Shown piece after piece: positions 21,266-27,721 of a stretch of 64,000 nt of DNA. A model generated the notes under the pieces. It did not search any database, was not told the DNA's origin, and was given only the letters and a program-made list of their open reading frames with translations. The stretch covers positions 1 to 64,000 of the forward strand of contig DASVUC010000120.1 in NCBI GenBank assembly GCA_036387255.1, written 5' to 3'. The DNA comes from DASVUC01 sp036387255 (GTDB lineage: Bacteria; Planctomycetota; Phycisphaerae; Tepidisphaerales; Tepidisphaeraceae). The position numbers were made by a program, and so were the translations under genes. Every line of letters starts with the position of its first letter. The first letter of the stretch is position 1.

Positions 21266-22528
21266 ATGGCGCGCCCCATCTCCCCTCTCGGCCTCTCACC
21301 CAGTTTCGGATTCGGCGACCGGCTCGGCATCGCCACTCCCGGTCATGTGGACGCGCTGCGCCAAGCCGGCGGCGGGATCCTGCCGATCTTCGCGCAACAA
21401 TCCATTCGCGAGATGACCCGCACCCAGCGCTCGGCCGAACGGGTGATTCAAGACGCTCTCACTGGCGCGCAAGCCGCTGGCTACAGCGGGACCCAAGGCG
21501 CCGATGCCGATCACCTCAAGACGCCAGCGGATGTCGATCACACCGCACAGGCCGGCTTCCGCTTCTTCACGATCGACCCTTCCGATTACGTGGACGGACA
21601 AGCGGATACGTACGATCACGTTACGCTGGAAGAAAAGTTCAGCGCAGCGCGGGAGCATGCGCCGTGGCTCAACCAATACAACGCCAGGCAGGTGCAGCTC
21701 AGCACTGGAACGAAAATCGCTTTCGACGAAGCCGCGTTGAAGCGGGCGGCGGTGAAGTACGGCCGCGCCATTGAGCATGCGAATGCGATGGCGAAGCACA
21801 TCGACACGGTCATGCAGCAGGTTGGGGAGCCGTATGAGATCGAGCTCTCCATCGACGAGACGCCGCAGCCCACGACGGTGGCCGAGCATTACATCATCGC
21901 GGAACAGGTTCTTCGTTCGGGGATGAAGCTTGTGAGCCTGGCGCCTCGCTTCATTGGAGAGTTCGAGAAAGGCGTCGATTTCAAGGGAGATCTGTCAGCA
22001 TTCGAACGCTCGCTGGCAGATCATGCGGCGATCGCCCGGGCGCTGGGGCCTTACAAGCTCTCGCTGCACAGCGGCTCGGATAAGCTCTCGATCTATGGCA
22101 TGATCGCACGCACGACGCAGGGCTGCTTTCACGTCAAGACCGCGGGAACGAGCTACCTCGAAGCGCTGCGCGCGATTTCCCGACACGATCTTGATCTGTT
22201 CCGCGAGATCATCGATTTCTCGCGCGCACGTTACGACATCGATCGCGCAACGTACCATGTTTCCGCGACACTGGCGGCCGTCGCGCCACCGAGCGACATT
22301 GCCGACGCGCGGCAACTGGAGAAAACCTATCTCGGCCTCTGGGCAGATCAACAACCCGGCACCGGCCTCTCAGACCCCGGCCGACAAATCCTCCACACCA
22401 CCTTCGGATCAGTCCTGACCCACGAACGCTTCGAGCCCGCAATCATGCAGATCCTGCGGGAGCACCCCGACACCTACCGGCAGGTCCTCGCAGACCATTT
22501 CTCCAGACACCTTCACGCGCTGCGATGA
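21266..22528 (+). CDS. uxaE: Tagaturonate epimerase-like protein
   Basis: A 420-residue protein with the motifs I associate with D-tagaturonate epimerase: SFGFGDRLGIATPGH near the N-terminus, IFAQQSIREMTRTQR, GADADHLKTPADVD, FFTIDPSDYVDGQADTY, and later KLSLHSGSDKLSIYG. This family interconverts tagaturonate and fructuronate in galacturonate breakdown. No other uronate genes lie beside it, so the pathway role is inferred from the family only. Start chosen at 21266 because FGFGDRLG normally lies close to the N-terminus. Confidence 0.85.
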   Translation: MARPISPLGLSPSFGFGDRLGIATPGHVDALRQAGGGILPIFAQQSIREMTRTQRSAERVIQDALTGAQAAGYSGTQGADADHLKTPADVDHTAQAGFRFFTIDPSDYVDGQADTYDHVTLEEKFSAAREHAPWLNQYNARQVQLSTGTKIAFDEAALKRAAVKYGRAIEHANAMAKHIDTVMQQVGEPYEIELSIDETPQPTTVAEHYIIAEQVLRSGMKLVSLAPRFIGEFEKGVDFKGDLSAFERSLADHAAIARALGPYKLSLHSGSDKLSIYGMIARTTQGCFHVKTAGTSYLEALRAISRHDLDLFREIIDFSRARYDIDRATYHVSATLAAVAPPSDIADARQLEKTYLGLWADQQPGTGLSDPGRQILHTTFGSVLTHERFEPAIMQILREHPDTYRQVLADHFSRHLHALR

Positions 22529-22579
22529 TGCGACTGGTAAGGCTGCTGAACGAGCGAAAGACAGCGCCCGCGCACCCAC

Positions 22580-22745
22580 AAAAAAAGCCCCATCAAGATG
22601 ATGAGGCCAAAGAGCGGGCGATGGCATTCGAAGCCATCGCGTATGCCGCGGTTTCCGCAGAGAAGGGTGAAGTTCAAAGGCTTGGCATCCGCTGTTATAG
22701 CAAATTGGAAGGGACTGATTACTTCCCACATCAAGCCTATAATTC
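22580..22745 (-). ncRNA. Candidate small RNA with intrinsic terminator and tRNA-like T-arm
   Basis: On the minus strand this stretch ends in a stem (GCCTCATCA / TGATGGGGC) followed by seven U (22580-22607), a textbook intrinsic terminator with no minus-strand gene to serve. Before it lie GCGATGGC-TTCGAAT-GCCATCGC (a T-arm-like hairpin, 22617-22639), a CTGCGG-AAA-CCGCGG hairpin and a 7-bp long-range stem AGGCTTG / CAAGCCT. The boundaries, especially the 5' end, are guesses. A tmRNA was considered, but no matching 5' end was found. Confidence 0.45.
22738..22743 (+). promoter_or_regulatory. Possible -10 box for the RRM gene
   Basis: A perfect TATAAT about 145 bp upstream of the RRM start codon. 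No convincing -35 box is seen at the usual spacing. If used, it would give a long leader for the RRM gene. Confidence 0.3.
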
Positions 22746-22888
22746 GTTCTGCAGGCCGAGCTCGCGAGGCTCTGATTCGGACGCGTCACGCCCCGTTCCC
22801 CTTCCCCCCTTGCTTTTTCTACCTGTCGCTTGTGTTCCCGCTCCGTGCGCGCGACGTCTCTCCGCGCCTCTTCAACAACAGGTACCTC

Positions 22889-23218
22889 GTGCAAACGACC
22901 CTCTATATCGGAACTCTCGACTCACAACGGGACAGCAGCACCGCCAAACGGCTGCTGTCGGTTTACGGACGCGTGCTGCACTTCAAGCTGGTCGCCCACC
23001 CCGTTCCCTGTTGTCCGCACAGTGGTTTTGCGATCGCGAAGATGGAAACCGAGGAGGATGCGCAAGCCGCCGTCCTGATGCTGGATGGGTCGGCGCACTT
23101 TGGCACGAGGCTCACCGTGCGCGCTGCAACCGCGCGCGAGGAAACCGCCGCCGGACATCCCCGCTTCTTCGGAACGATGAACATGATCGATGACCCCGAG
23201 CCGCCCAGGAGTATCTAG
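22889..23218 (+). CDS. RRM-domain RNA-binding protein
   Basis: A 109-residue protein with one RNA recognition motif: RNP2-like TLYIGTL at residues 4-10, a helix STAKRLLSVYGRVLHFKL, RNP1-like GFAIAKMET, then EEDAQAAVLMLDG and a final strand RLTVRAAT. Bacterial RRM proteins (as in cyanobacteria) are small single-domain RNA binders, often cold-responsive. The RNP1 lacks one of the usual aromatic residues. GTG at 22889 is the chosen start because the domain begins directly after it; the frame is open upstream but that part looks non-coding. It lies next to a probable small RNA and a series of small genes. Confidence 0.7.
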   Translation: MQTTLYIGTLDSQRDSSTAKRLLSVYGRVLHFKLVAHPVPCCPHSGFAIAKMETEEDAQAAVLMLDGSAHFGTRLTVRAATAREETAAGHPRFFGTMNMIDDPEPPRSI

Positions 23219-23257
23219 TCGGCGGCTCAATTTCCCCTTAGTGCCTGAAAGGTTCTC

Positions 23258-23482
23258 ATGACGATTCACGCCTGGTTCTCAGCGCAGACTGCGCTTCGCG
23301 TCGGCAGTTCCGTCTACCGCAAACCCGCCGGCGGCACGGTCAACGTCACCCGCCTGCACAGCGATCGGGACAGCAAGGGCTCTTTTTACCACGACGACGT
23401 CTACGTCGGCGAAGTGGTGCGCGCCGAAGACGGCGGTTGCGTCAAGGAAACGGAGCGCATCCATGGAAGCGGCAACTCCTAA
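23258..23482 (+). CDS. Small hypothetical protein
   Basis: A 74-residue soluble protein, no family recognised. AAAGG lies about 6 nt before the ATG. The C-terminal end overlaps the next start by 20 bp. Position and overlap suggest co-transcription with the RRM gene and the following membrane mini-genes. Confidence 0.55.
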   Translation: MTIHAWFSAQTALRVGSSVYRKPAGGTVNVTRLHSDRDSKGSFYHDDVYVGEVVRAEDGGCVKETERIHGSGNS

Positions 23483-23717
23483 ACCGATAGCCTCCCGGCC
23501 CTGGCGCGCTTGGCCCCACGCTCCCCGCGCGCGATCCCCGCGGGTTCGCGGTCACGCGGTCAGGTGGCTTTCCATTTGTGCCGCAATCGTGCTGGTCGCC
23601 AACATCCCGGCACTCGCAGCGATCGCGATCTGTGCGTGTGCCGCCGCCGCCACATCCTGGCTGGCCTTCGCGACATTCAAAGCGTCTAAGTTGAAGATGT
23701 CTTTGGGGGAGAGATGA
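23463..23717 (+). CDS. Small membrane protein
   Basis: An 84-residue protein with an Arg/Pro-rich N-terminal 35 residues followed by about 37 hydrophobic residues, enough for two membrane helices, and a basic tail. It overlaps both its upstream and downstream neighbours, a sign of translational coupling. No family recognised. Confidence 0.5.
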   Translation: MEAATPKPIASRPWRAWPHAPRARSPRVRGHAVRWLSICAAIVLVANIPALAAIAICACAAAATSWLAFATFKASKLKMSLGER

Positions 23718-23854
23718 TGAAGCCCGCCCCTTTTCCTTCGGCCGAGCCTGATCACCCGGGCCTTGGTCGCCGAGCCAACTACATTACCGGGATCATCGTG
23801 CTCACCACAGCATTCGCTGCCGCGCTGATGTTTCTTTACGCCATCGTTCGCTGA
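23714..23854 (+). CDS. Very small single-helix membrane protein
   Basis: A 46-residue frame (45 from the second ATG at 23717). Its ATG overlaps the stop of the preceding gene (ATGATGA). Residues 22-44 form one membrane helix (YITGIIVLTTAFAAALMFLY), with a Pro-rich N-terminal part. A GGGGGAGAG ribosome binding site lies just upstream. Function unknown; third in a run of overlapping mini-genes. Confidence 0.5.
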   Translation: MMKPAPFPSAEPDHPGLGRRANYITGIIVLTTAFAAALMFLYAIVR

Positions 23855-23880
23855 CGTCGAGACAGGCCTATCAGAATAAG

Positions 23881-24036
23881 CTCACTTGCGCTTCGGCCTT
23901 CGCGTCGGCACAGGGCACGCGTGCAGCTGCGAATGCCGGCGGCAGTGACGCGTTCATACTTAAGGATGACGCCGCGGGGAACCCAGTGTGGAGCAGGCAG
24001 TTACGCAGTCAGCTAACGCGGCTGAGGCGACTTTAA
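23881..24036 (+). pseudogene. Fragment resembling an SBBP-type beta-propeller repeat
   Basis: No start codon in an appropriate place. The translation contains AGGSDAFILKDDAAGNPVW, close to the repeat unit of SBBP beta-propeller proteins (GGSDAF...K.D..GN..W). Only about one repeat is present before a stop, so it looks like a leftover of a larger secreted protein. Confidence 0.4.
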
Positions 24037-24202
24037 AGCTCGCGCACACGCAAATGAACGACATCTACTGGTTCGAGCGGTCACGTGGATCAACCCGATC
24101 CTGTTCATGCTGATCGTGCTGATATTCCTGCTCAACATTAACCACAGTCAGAATTCACGTCACGCTCAGACTTTTAAGGTACGAGCGGAGGTGGTGCAGT
24201 AG
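23988..24202 (+). pseudogene. Frameshifted small membrane-protein gene
   Basis: A frame starting at GTG 23988 gives an Ala-rich helix ending MNDIYWFER. After a one-base shift near 24075-24080 the adjacent frame continues TWINPILFMLIVLIFLLNIN, a strong membrane helix, and stops at 24200-24202. The join makes a sensible small membrane protein, so either the gene is broken or the assembly has an indel here. It overlaps the propeller fragment in another frame, which lowers confidence in both. Confidence 0.35.
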
Positions 24203-24744
24203 AAGAAGGAACATTCCCGTCCGCGGCGGCGCAGTCCGGCATTAGCTTCGCCTGGGCTGAAGCTCTGCCCACGTCCGCGAACGGCAAGCAGTGGAGAATC
24301 CGCGAAGCGTACGGCTACGAAGTCAACCGCTTCAAGGATAAGAAGCTCACGCTCACGGAGCCGGACGGAACGACTACGCACGACGTGACGATCACCGCGA
24401 ACGATGACAAGACGCTCTTCTTCCCGGCGCAGGCGTTCACCGTTGCTGCCGACTGGACCTTCGTGATTGACGATCCGACGATTGATCCAACGACGGGTGG
24501 ACTCTACGAGTGGGATGGGACGGACTGGCAGCCTTCGGACGCCGCTGCGCCAGATACGGTGACACGCTACGGTCACTTCACAAAAGGCGATTACGTCGGG
24601 CTGCACGTGTTCGTGGAGCTTTACAACGCCATCCGCGCGATAAAGTACACCGCGAAGGGTGTGGATGTTTCAAGCCGCGCCGATGACGCGGTGCCTGAGA
24701 ACAACGAGAAACAGGCGGGTGGTACATCGGAGTGCGGCCCGTAA
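24178..24744 (+). pseudogene. Start-less reading frame, probable damaged gene
   Basis: The frame is open for 188 codons with protein-like composition (WRIREAYGYEVNRFKDKKL, GGLYEWDGTDWQPSD, YGHFTKGDYVGLHVFVELY), but the first usable start codon (GTG) is only at 24385. The convincing sequence begins well before that, so the 5' end seems lost or frameshifted. It could be an expressed C-terminal product from 24385 (119 residues). No family recognised; it precedes another orphan gene by 16 bp. Confidence 0.45.
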
Positions 24745-24760
24745 CCGAACAGGGGAGAAT

Positions 24761-25279
24761 ATGCCAGAGACATTTTCAGATGCAGTATCGCGGATGCACG
24801 ACTATTGGGATGATCCCGATGCGTACTACCGTGGTGAATCAAGCGGACTCCCATTCGCCTACACCGTGGGAACGACAAGCGGTGCGTGCTTATATGCTGC
24901 GGTGGCGCGCCGGCGTTATTGCTACGTCTCGGTGAAGGCCATCTCTACGTGTCGCGATGTCGAAGTGGAGATATGGGGCAAGGGGCGGATTATCTACGAC
25001 TGTCCCAGCCAAGCCGATCCTGCTTGCACCGGGAAGTACGTCTTCAGCGAGAACGGCGACGGCGCGGGGCTGCAATGGGGGAAGTGGTCGAAGATCACAA
25101 CGACTTCGCTCATCTCCGACACCGGCAGCACGAAGAAGTACAAGATCGGCAACGCGGCTTTTCCGATCCCGGACGATCCGCCGAACATCGACTTCCTCTC
25201 AAGCCCGTGCAGCAGTGTCAAGGGCTACGAGATGATCGACGCGAAAGCGATCCTGAAGTGGACGTTCGAATATGCCTAG
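24761..25279 (+). CDS. Hypothetical protein
   Basis: A 172-residue protein with a good ribosome binding site (AGGGGAGA, 5 nt before ATG). It has six or more cysteines (ACLYAA, YCYVSV, STCRDV, YDCPSQ, PACTG, SPCSS), unusual for a cytoplasmic protein of this size. No signal peptide is evident and no family is recognised. It may form a unit with the damaged gene upstream and the small gene downstream. Confidence 0.65.
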   Translation: MPETFSDAVSRMHDYWDDPDAYYRGESSGLPFAYTVGTTSGACLYAAVARRRYCYVSVKAISTCRDVEVEIWGKGRIIYDCPSQADPACTGKYVFSENGDGAGLQWGKWSKITTTSLISDTGSTKKYKIGNAAFPIPDDPPNIDFLSSPCSSVKGYEMIDAKAILKWTFEYA

Positions 25280-25315
25280 CTTTAATCTTCGCTACACGAC
25301 ACTCAATTGGACCGG

Positions 25316-25549
25316 ATGTCGCCCGCGGAGCGGGCGACACTCGAGGGCTGCGCTGTTCAGAAGGGCGCGAACTGGATCGACGTGCCATCCGACTGCGGGC
25401 AACATCCACCGGCACGCGAAGCGACCATCGACCAGCAGAAGCGGGTGGAGCAGCACGTGACCGTTCGCGCCAAGTCCACCAAGGCGAAGGGCAGGGGCTG
25501 CGGCTACTGTCGGAACAGTGACACGTCATCGCGTACGTCGCGACACTAG
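25316..25549 (+). CDS. Small cysteine-containing hypothetical protein
   Basis: A 77-residue protein with four cysteines, the last two in GCGYC. TTG at 25307 is another possible start. An alternative frame starting at 25272 overlaps the previous stop codon and reads well for about 14 residues before becoming basic nonsense, so a frameshift joining the two frames is possible. Function unknown. Confidence 0.4.
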   Translation: MSPAERATLEGCAVQKGANWIDVPSDCGQHPPAREATIDQQKRVEQHVTVRAKSTKAKGRGCGYCRNSDTSSRTSRH

Positions 25550-25552
25550 CGA

Positions 25553-25639
25553 TGAAACGACGTCACCGGGTCGCTGCGGCTGCGGTACCTGTCCTGCTGG
25601 TGTTAGCTCCAACAGACTACCGGAACTCACAAGTGTAAT
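25553..25639 (+). CDS. Possible 28-residue peptide
   Basis: A short frame starting 3 bp after the preceding stop: a basic N-terminus (MKRRHR) followed by a hydrophobic Ala/Val/Leu stretch, like a truncated signal peptide. May be a real small peptide or a remnant. Low confidence. Confidence 0.2.
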
Positions 25640-25722
25640 TCGTCTGCCATCCGGCTGCGCACGGGTACGCGGCACGCGTGGTGTCTCTCAACTTTTACGC
25701 GGCTAAGCCGCAAGGAGAAACC

Positions 25723-26148
25723 ATGAAGACCGCAACTCAGAAGCGCAAGGCCACCAGCAAGCCCCAGAAGGCGCACAAGGCCGCGAAGCCGCAGAAGGCT
25801 ACGACGGCAGCCGCGAAGCCCCAGAAGGCCGCCAGCAAGCCCCAGAACGCAACCGGCATCCCCTACCGTCAAGGCGGCGGATACTGGGCGACGGTTGAGG
25901 CCTTGCGGACGCTCGGCAGCGGCAAGTTGCATAGCCACGCCGCGATCCTTGCGGCCTACAAGAAGGCGATGGGCGCGGACGCCTGGAAGGCTTTGGCGAA
26001 GAGGGATGGGAAGCTCAGCACGGACCAACGGGCGATGCTGAACGTCAGCGTGGTGGCGCGGAAGGATTACGGCAAGCCGCTCCGCGAAGTCGGCTACGAA
26101 GTCCGATGGGATGGGCGGGAGAAGGTCGCGGGGCTGTTCAAGGTCTGA
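25723..26148 (+). CDS. Histone-tail-like Lys/Ala/Pro-rich protein with C-terminal globular domain
   Basis: A 141-residue protein. Residues 1 to about 45 are a basic repeat tail built on KPQKA units, like histone H1 or bacterial H1-like proteins that bind DNA non-specifically. The rest is a compact domain (YWATVEALRTLGSGKLHSH, MLNVSVVARKDYGKPLREVGYEV, GLFKV) that I recall from planctomycete hypothetical proteins without a known function. A strong ribosome binding site (AAGGAG) precedes ATG 25723, and a strong terminator follows at 26169. Confidence 0.75.
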   Translation: MKTATQKRKATSKPQKAHKAAKPQKATTAAAKPQKAASKPQNATGIPYRQGGGYWATVEALRTLGSGKLHSHAAILAAYKKAMGADAWKALAKRDGKLSTDQRAMLNVSVVARKDYGKPLREVGYEVRWDGREKVAGLFKV

Positions 26149-26168
26149 TGCTTCCCCCAGACGCACAG

Positions 26169-26200
26169 AAGGCCGCGAGATCATTCTCGCGGCCTTCTTC
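26169..26200. terminator. Strong intrinsic terminator, probably bidirectional
   Basis: A perfect 12-bp stem AAGGCCGCGAGA / TCTCGCGGCCTT with a 4-nt loop, followed by CTTCGTTT. It lies between the histone-tail-like gene (+) and the tRNA gene (-), which converge here. Confidence 0.8.
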
Positions 26201-26206
26201 GTTTAG

Positions 26207-26279
26207 AGCGGGCGAAGGGGTTCGAACCCTCGACATTTGCCTTGGGAAGGCAATGCTCTACCAACTGAGCTACGCCCGC
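26207..26279 (-). tRNA. tRNA-Gly (anticodon CCC)
   Basis: A complete 73-nt cloverleaf on the minus strand: acceptor GCGGGCG / CGCCCGC, D-arm GCTCAGTTGGTAGAGC, anticodon arm TTGCC-TTCCCAA-GGCAA with anticodon CCC, T-arm GAGGG-TTCGAAC-CCC(T). The CCA end is not encoded. Its 3' end faces the accessory island to the left. Confidence 0.93.
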
Positions 26280-26335
26280 AGCGGTCGATAGATTTCGGAT
26301 CCTACCGGATAGGCTGGATTTTTCACATCTCCATT

Positions 26336-26405
26336 GCGGGCATGACTTACAGCGATGCGCAGTCGCTTTTGGGAAGGCTGCATTCTACCACTGAATTACG
26401 CCCGC
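26336..26405 (-). pseudogene. Degenerate tRNA-Gly
   Basis: On the minus strand the 5' half matches tRNA-Gly well (acceptor GCGGGCG, D-arm ATTCAGTGGTAGAAT, loop CTTCCCAA), and the acceptor can still pair with the end GCCCGC. The anticodon stem cannot close and there is no T-arm with TTCGA. It sits 57 bp upstream of the intact tRNA-Gly, so it looks like a copy broken by recombination in its 3' half. Confidence 0.6.
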
Positions 26406-26452
26406 AGGGTCTGCAACCATAAGCTTCGTATCGGGGGATTGCAACTTGAAGT

Positions 26453-27607
26453 TCAGGGGCTTTTTGCATCAAGCTCGCTCAAGATCGACCAGTAGATCGC
26501 GGCCTGGGCGATGGCGCTGGAGGGGAGGATGGGGTAGGGGTAGTTGGGCAGCTGGCAGCAGCCGTCTTCGATGGGGAAGTGGGGGTTGAGGTAGAGGAGG
26601 TTTTCTTGGGCAGGTTGGGTGGAGGGGCGGACGGTGGTGTAGATCGTGTGCTTTTGCGGTGTGGTTGCGATGGTGGCTTCGGGGGCGGTTTGGTAGCCGA
26701 GGAAGAGGAGGCATTTGGTCTTGCGGGGCTCGTCGTTTTGCCAGTGGAACATTTTTCGGAAGGGTTGTGGCGCGCGGGGATCGGTGAAGTGGTCGGGATA
26801 AATATGGGCCATGACGCCGAGCTCGCGATCCTTCTCGGGAGTTTGCTGGAGTTGCTTCGCGGCTTGCTTGAGTTGATCGCGCTGCTCCGTGATGCCAATG
26901 AGGATCTTGTCGATGCGGTCGAGGTACTGGGATGCGAGGACGCCGGGTTTGACGAGTGCAACGTTGATGTCCTGATGGAACATCTGGCCCCGGTGCCTGG
27001 TTGCCCATTCACGGCCACCTGGGAGCCAGTAGCTGATGTAGAAGGTCGGCACCTTGCCCGCGCGCGTGCAGGCGGCGGTGAATTCGCCGGTCCAGGCCCA
27101 GAGGTTGATCAGGTTGATCACGGTGTCGGTAGGGATGTCCTTCTTGTCCGTGGTGTGAACGGTGTTGGTGCCGCAGGCGATCGTCGCATCCGCCTCGTCG
27201 GAAGCAGATGCGGCGAACACGATGACATAAGCGCCGCCTGCCTGAAGCTTTTTGGCGAGCGCTTCGTCGGCAGGTGAGACTGCTCCCCTGCTACCGAGGA
27301 GGACGACGTCGGTGGCGTTGACCTTGACATCTGCGGCCAGCGACTTGGCACCCATCAGTCCGGCGGCGCGTTCTACCGCCTCCCGAGCGAATTCGGGCTG
27401 CGACCCCCCTACCCAAAACTGTCCCCCCGCCACCACGCGCTTGGCGGCCTCTTCCGCTGATGCCGTGATCGCGGGAATTTGGCGCCTGCCCTCGGCGAGC
27501 TGGTTCTGGAGCGTTGCTAAGTAGTGCTGTGATGCTGGCTTATCTGCAGCCGCAGCGAGCGAACACAGCAGGAGGAGATGCAACCACCTTGCGATCGCTC
27601 TTCGCAT
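26453..27607 (-). CDS. Secreted protein with SIS-like (sugar isomerase) fold
   Basis: A 384-residue protein with a signal peptide ending near SLAAAA. The following part (AEEAAKRVVAGGQFWVGGSQPEF, DVVLLGSRGAVSPADEALAKKLQAGGAYVIVF) has the alternating pattern of a SIS or phosphoheptose-isomerase-like fold, which is unusual in an exported protein. Later segments (HIYPDHFTDP, LFLGYQTAPEATI, CCQLPNYPYPILPSSAIAQA) are not recognised. It has VRPSTQP near the C-terminus. The substrate is unknown and catalysis is not established. Confidence 0.65.
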   Translation of the reverse strand: MRRAIARWLHLLLLCSLAAAADKPASQHYLATLQNQLAEGRRQIPAITASAEEAAKRVVAGGQFWVGGSQPEFAREAVERAAGLMGAKSLAADVKVNATDVVLLGSRGAVSPADEALAKKLQAGGAYVIVFAASASDEADATIACGTNTVHTTDKKDIPTDTVINLINLWAWTGEFTAACTRAGKVPTFYISYWLPGGREWATRHRGQMFHQDINVALVKPGVLASQYLDRIDKILIGITEQRDQLKQAAKQLQQTPEKDRELGVMAHIYPDHFTDPRAPQPFRKMFHWQNDEPRKTKCLLFLGYQTAPEATIATTPQKHTIYTTVRPSTQPAQENLLYLNPHFPIEDGCCQLPNYPYPILPSSAIAQAAIYWSILSELDAKSP

Positions 27608-27721
27608 CTTGACTCCACCTTCTTCTTTACCTTGATCGCTGCGTTAGCTGCTGAAGAGATAAAGAGTTACGAAAAAGATTAACCTTGACCATTAAACGCA
27701 TCCGGCAGATAATCGTCCCTG

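Noticed and set aside
22580..22745. tmRNA
   Set aside because: The T-arm-like hairpin fits, but no matching 5' acceptor half or tag-coding region was found within 400 bp.
22525..23193. 222-codon frame overlapping the RRM gene
   Set aside because: Runs through the small-RNA region and reads the RRM domain in the wrong frame.
25272..25460. 62-codon frame starting over the previous stop codon
   Set aside because: Good only for the first 14 residues; the frame at 25316 reads better after that.
26336..26405. Second functional tRNA-Gly
   Set aside because: Anticodon stem does not pair and the T-arm is missing.
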